Of a DNA stretch of 64,000 nt, positions 20,817-32,135 are shown piece after piece. The DNA is from Sipunculus nudus (taxonomy: Eukaryota > Annelida > Sipuncula > Golfingiida > Sipunculidae): positions 75,813,124-75,877,123 of the forward strand of contig CM049308.1 in NCBI GenBank assembly GCA_026874595.1. Reading direction: 5' to 3'. The stretch's first letter is position 1. Each line of letters begins with the position of its first letter. Below the pieces are notes generated by a model. It was given only the letters and a program-made list of their open reading frames with translations. It searched no databases and had not been told where the DNA came from. Made by a program: the position numbers and the translations under genes.

Positions 20817-21124
20817 AGCATATAAGTCGGATTCGGACTTTTTACGGGAAATACTGTCCAAGGAGATGCGTGAAGACGTAAGATCAAACAATTTAATACA
20901 TTGTCACTTTTGAACATATTCCTGTCTGCTGCATATAGCACAGGTATATCCAGACAGTCAATAGTACGTGGGTTACGAGTGTTCGCAACGCCTGATTAAT
21001 CGCATAATTGCGAGAGATGTGGGAGAGGTTTCCAGCACACTTCGAAAAAAAATTCGAGCCTTCGCAAACCTTCCGCAAATCCACTCGCAATCGCAAATTT
21101 GCGATTCTTTCGATCACATAGCCC
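19566..21124. mobile_element. 1.56-kb inverted-repeat element
   Basis: Left end GGCCTATGTGATCAAAG; the reverse complement of the right end is GGGCTATGTGATCGAAAG. Subterminal regions on both sides are packed with TCGCAAA / TTTGCGA motifs in inverted arrangement. The interior is AT-rich and contains a TA microsatellite (20,764-20,812). No transposase. No target duplication recognised. Confidence 0.7.
20764..20812. repeat. (TA)n microsatellite
   Basis: Pure TA run inside the inverted-repeat element. Confidence 0.95.
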
Positions 21125-21407
21125 CAGAAGTATTATAAGCTAGAAATACGTGCACTAATAATAATGTATTCTCATTGACTTATAAACATGTCTGTAAGCG
21201 GTTGGATCCTAATGTATTTTGATCTTGTAATCAAAATGAATATTTTCGATGCATACTGACTATGAGTTGAAAGTGATTTATAGTTCATACAACTAAAGTT
21301 TACGATTAATCCTATCAAGTCCATATAAGAAATTCCAGGTCCGAGACTTCGTGAACAAGGGTTTTTCTTTAAATGTAGTTCAAGTTTTTTATAAACCTGA
21401 TAATTGT

Positions 21408-22862
21408 ATCCGCCAAAACGAAGTTTTGCGGATACTATGTTTTTGACCGGGTTTCGCCGCCGCCGTTCGTTTCCGGAGAACTCCTCTGAGACTACTGGAC
21501 TGATTTTTCCGAAACTTACACAAATTATTGGGTCACATGTGAACTGGTGCCTAACCAATTAGCGTTGACCTCTGACCTTTCCTCTCTGCCCAGCGTCAAT
21601 TTGTGCGTCTGTTTCCACACATAAACCCTCATATCTCTGGAACCTTTTGACCGATCAGGAAAAAAAAAGTACAAATATAGCCTTTGGATAGCTTTATAAC
21701 ATACACAAAAAAAATGGTGGCGCCACCTTCAACCATGTTTGCACAGTGTCCATCTGTTCGTCTGCCTTGGGTTAAAATCAACTCATATCTCTTCAGTGGT
21801 TTGACTAATTCACCTGAAATTCGGCATGTGTATAAATCCTGTATAGCTTTCTTGATTTTATGACAGGTGGCGCCACCTACATTCACGTTCACGCTGCAGA
21901 CATCCATGCTAATATCTCTAGACTGGTTTGACGTATCTTCTTGAAAGTTTGCATGTGTACAGATCTCATACAGCTCTTTATCATTAGCAAAACTGGTGGC
22001 GCCACCTGCAACCATTTTTGCACAGCGGCGTCTGTTTGTCTGCCGTGGGCTAAAATCATTCATATCTCGGCAGTGGTTTGACATATATGCCTAAAATTTT
22101 GCAGGTTTCCACATCTTGGACAGCTTTCTTGATTTTAATGACAGATGGCGCCACCTACATTCTAGTTTACGCTGCAGACATCCAAGCTCATATCTCGGGA
22201 ACCGTTTGACCGATTGGGCCAAAATTTTGCATGTGTATAGATCTCACATAGCTCTTTGTCATACACAAACATGAAGGGGCCAACTACAATCTTTTTTGCA
22301 GAGCGTCCGTCTGTTTGTCTGGCGTGGACTAAAACCACTCATATCTTAGTAGTGGTTTGCTTTATCTGCCTAAAATGTTGCGTGTTTATACATCTTGGAT
22401 AACTTTCTCGACTTTTTGGCAGGTAGCGCCACCTACATTTATGTTAATGCTGCAGACATTCAGGTTTATATCTCAGGACTGGTTAGACATATCCCCCCGA
22501 AATTTTGCATATGTATAGATCTCAAATAACTCTTAATCATACACAAATTTGGTGGCGCCACCTGCCACCATTTTGGCACAGTGTCTTTCTGTTTGTCTGC
22601 TGTAGGATAAAATCACTCATATACATGTAATGGTTTGACTGATCTGCCTAAAATTTTGCATATGTATACAACTTGGACAGCTTTCTGGGTTTTGTGGTAG
22701 GTGGCACAACCTACATACACATTTCGGCTGCAGACATCCATGCTAATAATATGCATCACACCTCACTCTATTTCCCCTTGCCACTCAATCCATGCCTCAC
22801 TTCACCCGTTCCACTCTGATTTTGGCGGATACACGTAGTCGCTTGTCGAATACCCGTATTCT
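21408..22862. repeat. Dispersed repeat family B with four ~279-bp tandem units
   Basis: The left end GTATCCGCCAAAA is inverted at the right end (TTTTGGCGGATAC near 22,822-22,835). Inside, AAAATCACTCATATCTC-like blocks recur near 21,774, 22,052, 22,331 and 22,609, giving ~279-bp units. Each unit holds two half-units with the palindrome GGTGGCGCCACC or a variant. No ORF is conserved. An inverted copy lies at 36,003-36,935. Confidence 0.85.
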
Positions 22863-22978
22863 AGTTACTAAAGTATTTTTAAAAGGCTGAAAAACTACAT
22901 GTTAAACAATTGATGAACACACGTTTCAGCCATCAATCTTGCATCATTATTTCCCTACCATAGCAGTTTTTAATAATG

Positions 22979-22981
<3 letters not shown>

Positions 22982-23021
<40 letters not shown>
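22982..23021. repeat. (TA)n microsatellite
   Basis: Pure TA run. Confidence 0.95.
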
Positions 23022-23024
<3 letters not shown>

Positions 23025-23029
23025 CTATA

Positions 23030-23631
23030 CTATGAAAAATAACATATGAGTATAATTATATTGTTTGTCAGCTCGTTAAAAGTTTTTTTTTTCTTATTTG
23101 AATCGATTTATTGTTGATTTGTACAAAGTATTGTAAAAAATTAAGAAATCAATAAACGCAGTAATACTTTTATTTTGGCCCGTAACGTTTCATAACATTT
23201 TAACAGTCGTTTTCAATGCTAAAAACAATTTTGGGTGACCTATAATCGTTATTTTGGATATGTAAATCCTATTTTCATTTTCTTATCTCTTCATAATAAT
23301 ATACCAATTAAACAGTAAAGGAAGGATGTTGTTAACAATCATGTCAAACTGTTGGGTTCAGACAAATCAAGACAATGCACAACTTGTAAGAAAAATCATA
23401 ATATTCATGTGACGATTACTGGAATATTGTAAACTTTCTCCAGCAGTAGCTCTGTGTCAATAAACTTATTTTTTTATACATAGAACATACTAATATCATG
23501 GATAAAAATATGTAAATAATAATAACAATAATACGAAAATTGATACGTGTGATATAAAATTATAATATTTCTCTCTTATAATAAAAAAGTAGTGATAATA
23601 ATTATTATAACTAATAACAATAAACAACAAA

Positions 23632-23672
<41 letters not shown>

Positions 23673-24050
23673 CATTATTATTAATTATTATATAGTAGCA
23701 TGAGGTTAATATTATTGTCGATATTTATAGGTAGACAGTACTGAATAGCAGGTTGTGAGCGCGAGCTTTTATGTCAAGCTTAAACAGGAATGTCCTAACA
23801 ATAAAGCTTAACTTTGGCTTTGCTTACTTTCAGGGTATATGTGGTAGCAGAGTGACCTCTGGTGGCGATCATTGATAATATTTACACGCAGACTGGAGAC
23901 CCCCTACTAATACATCCTGAAGGGTTATTAACCTACGCTTAAGATACCTGTTTCCAAATGTATTACACCTTATCGTTTAAAGTGATCTAGTGATTTGCAT
24001 AATATAAACCAAGCTTACATTTTTTATCCGTTTTGATTATAGACTAAGAG
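23030..24050. other. AT-rich spacer with (ATT)n microsatellite
   Basis: Upstream of the palmitoyltransferase gene. An ATT/TTA run lies at about 23,633-23,690. No promoter motif could be assigned. Confidence 0.6.
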
Positions 24051-24139
24051 AGGTGGGAACCAATCTATCCTGTCAACAAGTTCCCGTTCTCGTTTTCGCG
24101 AGACTTACAGTTGTTTACCTCAGCAACGTGTATGAGCAC

Positions 24140-24568
24140 ATGCGGCAAGAGCAAGCTCTGACAGAAAAAAAATCATCCCAAAACACTTTCCTTCAGGGTG
24201 AAGCAAGCATGGAGCCGGCAGAAAGGCAAAGTCTGATGTCGAAATGGAAAATGCACTATCATAGCCGAGACTTTAAGCCGAAGGATACCACAGCGAACCG
24301 CTGGGGTGTAGGGTTTTTTCTTGTTTTCGGTGTAACTTGTGTGTACACCAGTTTGAGAGTGGCCATCCCTGTTGTGACACGCCATGAGCCTGTCCATTAT
24401 GAGTTTTATCTAAGGCTGGGTGTGTGGATCGTCTATGTACAGATGCTACTAAACTGGTTTTTGATCATCAGGAAAACAAGGCTGTCCATAGTCCGTGAAG
24501 ACAGCTATCAGAAAATACAGCAGCAAAAATCTGGTCAGCTCCCTGATCAACAAAACTTGCAGACACAG
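24140..24568 (+). CDS. ZDHHC24: DHHC palmitoyltransferase, ZDHHC24-like, coding exon 1
   Basis: Encodes the N-terminal 143 residues, ending at a CACAG/GTAATT donor in phase 0. Two membrane spans are visible (about residues 56-78, WGVGFFLVFGVTCVYTSLRV; about 89-110, LGVWIVYVQMLLNWFLII). The start is uncertain: the open frame continues upstream without an ATG back to 24,053; ATG 24,140 gives a 334-residue protein, and ATG 24,209 gives 311, closer to the usual ~285-300 of the family. A short hydrophilic segment precedes the first span, as expected for a cytosolic N-terminus. Confidence 0.8.
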
Positions 24569-26088
24569 GTAATTTACCACAGGCAGTACTCTTAAATAAT
24601 AATTCATATTACACTTCCACACTGTTCCCACTTCATCAAACTATAATGACATTAAGATTATTTCATCATGGCCATGAATCAAATGCTGGCAAAAGCTGCA
24701 AAACGGATAGGCCTACCAGCTCAGTGAGGACCGCCATGGCCAATGTTTGTACATTTTGTTGTAACAACATTATCTGCCCAGGCTCTCCTCACTGGGCTGG
24801 TATCCTTTTAGCTGGCAATGCCATTGCCAATGGATTCATAGCATCAATAAAATAGTCTTTATGTCATTATAGGTTGGTGAAGTGGGAATAAAGTTGAAGC
24901 GTAATATGACCAGGGTTGGGGCCAGGTACAGATACAGGTACAAGGTACTTCCTACTCACAATTGGCAGGTACAGGTACCCTGAAATGTGTACTGAGGTAT
25001 AGGTACAGGTACAAGTACCTGGCCATAACCCTGAATATGACCTATTAATTCAGAAGAGTACAGTACTTTATACTATAGGATGGATGTTCCAGGACCCCTG
25101 GGTTCCTTACCTGAATGAGGTGGGTGAGGGTACTCTGCTTCAAGGACCACATACAATTGACTATAAATATGTGCCAGATTGCCTATTTAATGGGTCTGAG
25201 AAAAAGGCTGGGTAAAACCTATTTTACCCAACCCATTTCACCTGCGAAACCCTGTGATATATGAGGCAAGTGTGGACATTACTGGTTATGACCAGGCCCA
25301 TTCTTATAAAGTAATAGGTCATATGATTCCACTTTGTTTCCATTTCAGCAGCCTATTTTGACACTAAGACTATTTTATCTTAGCCATGAATGTATTGTTT
25401 CATTTTGCTGAAACATGGCACATCTGCACCATTGGGCATACTGTCTGCATATTGCCATAGGCACATGTGTTGGACTGTTGGTGGGCTGTGAACAAATTGT
25501 AACAGTACTAGCTCTGGTGTGGTCTGGGTCTGGTTCCACTAGTAAGCCATTTAAGTTTTGCTAAAGACAGATACATGGCTACAATAAAATAATTAATGTA
25601 ACAGTAAGTAAAATGCAAGTGTATGTATTGTATTTTTGTAACTATGCTTATCCCATGTTGTGATAAAAACTTTAAAATAGACCAATGGCAATGTAGTAAA
25701 GGGATTTTCCCCTTTCCTATTAGCTTCTCATATGCTTACATATATGAAAAACATCACATTAGAATTTTTTACAAATTTTGCATTTGCAAAATTTCAAACT
25801 TCAGCTGAGTGCCGACACCCATGGGTCCCTTGCTTATTATTGTGTACCACCAAGCAGGCTCATCATGCATTGTATTCCTTTGGGTAAAAATGTATAATTT
25901 TAAAAATCACTTTAAACAACCACATTATGACTGGATATTTCAGTATAGGTAATGTATGTTGTTTGTACCAGTCCCTGGCAAATACTGATGTATAGTTTTA
26001 CCACTCTTAAAATAACCACAATAGTTATTTTCATAAACCCATTGATGTGGATGATAGAGTATAAAATCTGTATTTAATATCTTTATAG
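24569..26088 (+). other. Intron of the palmitoyltransferase gene
   Basis: Bounded by GTAATT and ATCTTTATAG. It contains a short GGTACAGGTAC-rich stretch near 24,930-25,020. Confidence 0.75.
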
Positions 26089-26664
26089 GAGGGCTGGATA
26101 AACTGTCCAAAATGCCAACTTGATGCCCCACCACGATCACATCACTGCAAGGTCTGCAAGGTGTGCTTTCTGAAGCGAGACCACCACTGTTACTTCACCG
26201 CCACCTGCATAGGGTTCCACACTCAGCGCTACTTTCTTGTATTCCTGTTCTACAATATCATCGGGACTGCATCACTCATCGCCCTAAACCTAAGATATGT
26301 CCACCACTTTTTGCCACTGTTCAGTTATAAAATGGCGTACTATTTCCTGCCGATTTCACTGTATCAGCTGATCATGGGTGAGATGCGCGGCTGGTGCTTT
26401 CTCCTGCTGCTGCAGTCTTACTTTGCTGGGGTGATTCTGACCGCAGCAAGCATGTTCCTATTCTGGGAATTTGTCACTATTTATCGGGGCCAGACTTCAT
26501 ATGAGGTTTGGAAAAACATCCAGAAGTATCGTGTTGAACCTAAGTACAACTTCCGTTCTGTGTTTGGACCCTACTGGCTCCTCAACTTCATCGTCCCTCT
26601 TCCCACCAGCCAAGAAGGGAATGGTTTTACTTGGGAGATGCACAAAAGGCACAAAGGAAACTGA
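26089..26664 (+). CDS. ZDHHC24: DHHC palmitoyltransferase, ZDHHC24-like, coding exon 2 (catalytic)
   Basis: 191 codons and TGA. It opens with the zinc-binding Cys-rich domain: CPKCQLDAPPRSHHCKVC, then CFLKRDHHCYFTATCIG, giving CxxC, HC, C and the catalytic DHHC (residues 174-177 from ATG 24,140). Two more spans follow (about 191-211 and 244-270). A TSYE motif after the fourth span replaces the TTxE typical of the family. The C-terminal FGPYWLLNFIVPLP segment and GQTSYE resemble what I recall of ZDHHC24, which also lacks the DPG motif. The enzyme should transfer acyl groups from acyl-CoA to substrate cysteines at Golgi or other endomembranes. All catalytic residues are present, so it is probably active. 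The DHHC assignment is firm; the ZDHHC24 subfamily is likely but unverified. Confidence 0.93.
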   Translation, partial: EGWINCPKCQLDAPPRSHHCKVCKVCFLKRDHHCYFTATCIGFHTQRYFLVFLFYNIIGTASLIALNLRYVHHFLPLFSYKMAYYFLPISLYQLIMGEMRGWCFLLLLQSYFAGVILTAASMFLFWEFVTIYRGQTSYEVWKNIQKYRVEPKYNFRSVFGPYWLLNFIVPLPTSQEGNGFTWEMHKRHKGN

Positions 26665-29400
26665 TCTCACATCATTTTAATGTACAATAATTGCCAGAGG
26701 TAAAAGTATAGGTATCAGTGCTGCCACTTTTTAAGTATTATTCATTTTTTTAAAGGAAAAACTACTTCCTATTTTTTTTTACTATTTTTAGGTTCATAGT
26801 TCATACTTCTTCCAATTCATCATTCTCAAGATTTTAATTTCAGACTGTTCATACAAATTAAAGAACTTACTGATACACATTGATGTGCCCTGCAACAGTG
26901 CCAGTTTTTCACCAAAAATTTAATGATTTGATGCTGTGAGCCATCCAAAATATTAAAAGAAAATATATTATACTCAAGAATCATGAACTGCTCATATAAC
27001 TACAGATCTGAAACAGTGTATAAAAGAAAACAGAAACCCTTTACAGACAGTTGCCAATTTTTTGCCTTGACATATACTTTTAAATTTTTGTTTCAGACAA
27101 TGGATACTTTTCTTGCAAATTTCTATATTTCTATCATAATATTCACAGTGGCAGCACTGAGTTATTTAGGTCTTGTGTGTCAGTAGATTGTAGAAATAGC
27201 TGTCAGTAAAGATTTTGTTCCTCTATAGAAGACTTGAGTCTGTCATGAATGGACTTATTTTTCTTTTAACCTTGTAATGTGTGTATGCTATTGTAATATG
27301 AAAATATTTGTGCAATAGTAGTTTCTATTGACCTCGAACAAGATTATACTAATTTTGGTAAAGATGTAACCCCAGTGCTTATTTAATTGATGTGAAAAAT
27401 GTAAATATTTGTCAAAATAAGGCTGCCAACTTTTATTTTGAAATGATATGCTATAATTGTTTGTGGAAACACAAAACATCCTAGCATCTGCTAATTCCAT
27501 GTGTACAAGAAGTAACTGAATTATTTTTATATCATAAATATTATTCTAGTGATGATTATATCTCATCTGTTGAGAAATCAACAATAATATATCCAGGTCA
27601 CACTACAGGTCAGTAGGTTCAGTCGTGTCACCTGTTATATATGTTCATACATTTGACTGGACTTTTCTGTTAGAGCAACACTTAATTTCTGAGGATTTTA
27701 TGTTAATATATCTAGATATGCAAGTTATTAAATAATGCAGAATACTCAGATGTACTCACTCTCACAGGACTGTCAACTAAAACATACTTGTAAAACTTGG
27801 GGATGCCTCTTTTATTACACAATTTTTTAATGAGTGTAAGGAATGTGTGATAAAATTTGTAAACATTTAAATTATACATAAATAGCTATTTTGCAGATGA
27901 GCTATGCATATTTTACTGTTGTAATTTTAATAATATTTGATACCTGTATTAGTTTTTCTAGAGAAAATGTTTTGCAATTTCCTCCTTTTACAGAATGACA
28001 AGCCGTGCATATTGTCTTGCATGTTGACTGTTTGATAGATATTAATTATTAGTATTTATGGGACCAACTGGAACTATGGTTATGTTTATTCCTTAAGAAT
28101 GTGGAAACTTTGTATACCCAGATATTACTATATACCACCAGATGAATGTGTAACTTATCTTTTGGACTGATATAATCATATTATATGTTATCTGTCTATG
28201 GTTCATATAGTAACTTTATTAACATTTTGAACTCATCAGATAATATTGTTGTTTCTATATGCAAGACTTCATGAGATTACTTTATATTTAGTCACATTTT
28301 CAGTTTGTCAGGGACTCAGGGTACAGTGCATTTATCTCTTATCAGTACAAAAGAGTAGATTTGGTAGAGTAGACTCTTTATGTGCTTTGTGCTTCCAATA
28401 AATCTGTCTATTAATTTTATCATTTATCATCTCAGAAATATCTGATAAAACTCTTTAAGATGCTGGTATGCAAATCCTGTATCTATTTTTAATCTTGTGC
28501 TCATTTTAATCCTTTATCTTATCTTAATCCTGTATCTCATCTTTATCTTGTATTTCACTTAATCATTTTTATCTTGTATTTCATCTAAATCTTGTATTTC
28601 ACCCTAGTTGTTAAGATGTATGATCTATATATGTAACAGTTGTGGTTTGAGTATCACAGGAATGGTAAAATTTTATGCTCAAATGTTCTGCCATAATGTT
28701 AGTTCATTTGATTTGAATGTTCTGCCATAATATTAATTCATTTAAATTGAATAGGGCAGACTAACAAGGAATTTTCTCATTGAATATGATCTGATGAAGA
28801 TATTATAAAATCCTCAATGGCAAGGTTGAATCAGGGTAAGCTGTTCTCATATGTAAGATTGCTATCATAATCATTCAGCTTAATTCACATTTCACATTGG
28901 TATAGTAAAAATTATTTGATATCTGTGATGGATGAGTCATTTTAGCTCTTTCTTAAATATGTATAATCTGTTTAAATTCCAATAAAATGTTACAAGCTCA
29001 GTGTATATGTGAACTGTAATGGTATATATGTTATTCTTTTATACAAAATATATTTTCGATGGCTGACACAATGTTCAAATGTCTTATTGTCAGTATATCC
29101 ATGGAAGGCCAGTTGAGTTTACTTTCTGTTAGTAATTTCTTGAGTTTTCTCAGGTTTTACTTAGTCACTGCATGTAGACTTTTTATTCACCAGTACACAT
29201 AGTTTTATACAATCTTTTCTTAAAATATATTACTTGAATTTTCCACTAGATTGTTTCTGCATTTTATTCTCATTTTTCAATAAAACAATATTGTTTGATC
29301 AAGGTCAGTCTTAAATTCTGGTTTTCTGTGAACATGACATGAACAGATGCTTGATACCATGATCACCTTATGTGCAAATTCTAAATAAAGAGAATTTTGG
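26665..29400 (+). other. Probable 3'UTR and spacer after the palmitoyltransferase gene
   Basis: About 2.7 kb of AT-rich sequence without a coding signal. Several AATAAA signals (near 28,397, 28,980, 29,279 and 29,383) could end a long 3'UTR. An imperfect ~18-bp repeat of TCTTGTATTTCA type lies at about 28,490-28,610. Confidence 0.4.
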
Positions 29401-29413
29401 CCTCATGTAAAAG

Positions 29414-29417
<4 letters not shown>

Positions 29418-29486
<69 letters not shown>
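29418..29486. repeat. (TA)n microsatellite
   Basis: Pure AT/TA run; explains a spurious minus-strand ORF. Confidence 0.95.
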
Positions 29487-29489
<3 letters not shown>

Positions 29490-29849
29490 ACTGTTTCATC
29501 ATCAGTTTAATCAAGACCATGGATATTAACAACAAACATTGTCCCATGTGTGTGTAATAACACATATTTAACAACCTTTCCAGATAAATGGGTAAAAAAT
29601 GCGTGAATATCCTCCCAATTGTGTCAGTCATTAATCTTTGTTAAAGTAAAATGTCATTACATACAGTGGCTGATCATCCCCCCCCCCCTCGTTGAACTGA
29701 AACATATCTCATTTTATCTATTTCTTTTCCCATTTATTCGTAATTGATTTTCATTTATTAGATTTCTTTTTCATTCCCTAACAGTTAGATTATTAAATTA
29801 TCCACAGTTCATTACTTTCCCATAAATAAAGTTAAGGAGTTTAACCCTT

Positions 29850-31490
29850 TACTGTTCAGATTAGCCGGTGGATTGTCACACTCCTACTGTTCAGATTTAT
29901 TTTGCATTTTTTCCACATTTTGACATGAATCTATATAAGAGACATTAACTCAGTAACCATTAAAGGCATCTTTTTGAAATTTTCAGCTTTTACTGTCAGG
30001 TATATGTCCTTCATGTTATTTTATTTATTTTCTACATAACTGGTTTGATATGTATGTAACTAAGGTATATACAGGTAAAAACAGGTAAATCTGTACTACC
30101 TGTATTTCCACTCACTGGTATATCACCAAAATGACCCCTTTCATCCTGTTCAGGTAACCCATGAACCATTTGATAAAAAAAGGGAAATGTAAGGATTTCT
30201 TTTTCACTCTAAGGTAATTATAAATTAAAGGTAAGAAAAGGATAAATGATTTGGTTTAACACTGGAAAGGGAACCACCGACGAACCAGAATGTGCTAGTA
30301 AAATTGGATTTTTCTGTGGAAATCATATATTTTTCACCTGAAAAGCTTGCTGACCAAAAGAGCACATTCTATGACTATTAACATATAACACATATGTTTA
30401 CCTGTACAGGTAAGAAAAGGTAAATTATTTTTTTTTTCTGAATATTTACGCAAACACCTTGTTCATCATTATTGTTACTATAAATTAATACCTTCTCTAT
30501 TTATGGACTGTATAATTAATTTTGATATAAGAACAGGTGCTTTTAATACAGTAATTAAGTTACCTATGTGAATAGTACCTTTGTTCTTCAACTGATCTAA
30601 TTACCTGTGACAGTGACAAAATCATGCTGAAAAGTGGCTAGTGAGAATATGGATAAACAAGTGTCAACTGTGTAAAACCATTATATTTTGATTTTTCAGA
30701 CATGTAAAACATAAATTGATAATTTTGGTTACAGTTACACATAAAAACAAACTCACCTGTACAGGTGAGTTCAGGTAAATCCAGGTAAATTATTTTTTAA
30801 TGAAGTATATATTTTATACATGTAATTAGGGAGAACAAAAAAACAAACAACTTAATTTTGAGTGCCATGTGTAAAATTTATGAATTACAGGTACTAACTG
30901 CACTATTTATTGGGTTACCTGAAATGATACCTTTGATCTTAAACAGATTTAATTACCTTTGTAAGTACAGAATATAAAGACAACTTTTCATTTTAAAAGT
31001 GGAAAGGAAATTTTTGAAGGAGTCAAAACAATATGCAGAAGCTATCTTTTAATTAACTGCACAGCCATGAGACTTGTGCATTTCAATTTTGCCAATTGCT
31101 ACCTGTAAAAGTCTACTCACCTGCACAGGTAAGATCAGGTAAATAAAGGTAAATTCTCATATTTTTAAATTTAAATTATATATTGCACATGTTATAAGGA
31201 ACATCGCAATAAAAACTATTTACTTTTGTCCAATGTGCAAAATATATAATTTATGGGTGTAAAATGCACAAATTATCTGGTTACCTGTAATATACCTTTT
31301 TATGTCAAATTAATATATTTTAACATGTGCAGGCAAAAACAAATCGCCGACGGATTATAAAATAAAATCTGGAAAATTGTGTCTACTCTGTTTGTTTACA
31401 TTTCATGCAATAATAAAATTGCTGTTAAGTTGGTCTGTCGCGTTTATCTGCACAGGTAAAAATCCAGGTGCGACAGGTAAACAGGTGTGC
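29850..31490. repeat. Diverged tandem array (~330-360 bp units) with ACCTGTACAGGT palindromes
   Basis: Five units have cores at about 30,071, 30,406, 30,761, 31,124 and 31,451. The core of unit 2 is TTACCTGTACAGGTAA (30,398-30,413) and of unit 3 ACTCACCTGTACAGGTGAGT (30,751-30,770, a perfect 20-bp palindrome). Each core is followed by AGGTAAAT repeats. Further along in each unit comes a GGTTACCTG...TACCTTTG...TTAATTACCT-type block (near 30,119, 30,559, 30,915 and 31,279). Not coding. Confidence 0.8.
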
Positions 31491-31499
31491 ACATGGTTC

Positions 31500-32104
31500 G
31501 ATCAACGATTAGCCTTAATAAACGTTGATATATCCAAATCTTTCACATTCTAAACAGTGCACATGTACTAAAATTTGAAATAAAATCAAAACAAATATGT
31601 CTTACACTTATGTAAACTGTTATTTTCCTAATTGAGGGTATCCATGCAATTTCTTTTGAAGTACCCGCCCCTCCGCGGCTGACGGTGATTGAGCGATAAT
31701 GAGTGAATTCAGCAATGTGTAGCACACAAGGTACATTAATGACGAGGTTTTGCGGACTTTAGTCGCAGGATTAACCTATCTAGTCAATATAACGGGAAAA
31801 TAAAAATAAATTAAACTTTTACTGGGCAATTAAGATGCAAGACTACACGTCTGTTTGGGTTTCTTTCCTGAATGGTCCAATTCGACCGCGTCATCCCTCA
31901 GCCAGCGATGACGCACTGACGCTGCAAACTTTTCTCACCCAATCGCATCTACTTTTACATCGGCAAGGTTCACGTGACTGCATGGGTCTGGCGTGTTTAC
32001 TTTGTAAAGTCTTTTAAATGGACAAGGTTCACGTGACTTAGTCTGGCGTGTTTATTATAAGAGGCATCATGAGATGCAGTGCCGACTGGCTGTCGAATTA
32101 TTCT

Positions 32105-32114
<10 letters not shown>
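31500..32114. other. Moderately GC-rich stretch with short tandem duplication
   Basis: Contains GCGTCATCCCTCAGCCAGCG and ATGACGCACTGACG, and a duplicated GGTTCACGTGACT ... TCTGGCGTGTTTA block (about 31,962-31,999 and 32,021-32,055). It could be regulatory, but no gene start is visible nearby. Confidence 0.35.

Positions 32115-32135
<21 letters not shown>
32115..32135. repeat. Poly(G) run, 21 bases
   Basis: Uninterrupted G tract next to a T run. Its length may be assembly-sensitive. Confidence 0.95.

Noticed and set aside
24053-24139. N-terminal extension of the palmitoyltransferase
   Set aside because: The open frame extends upstream without an ATG, and family proteins begin close to the first membrane span.
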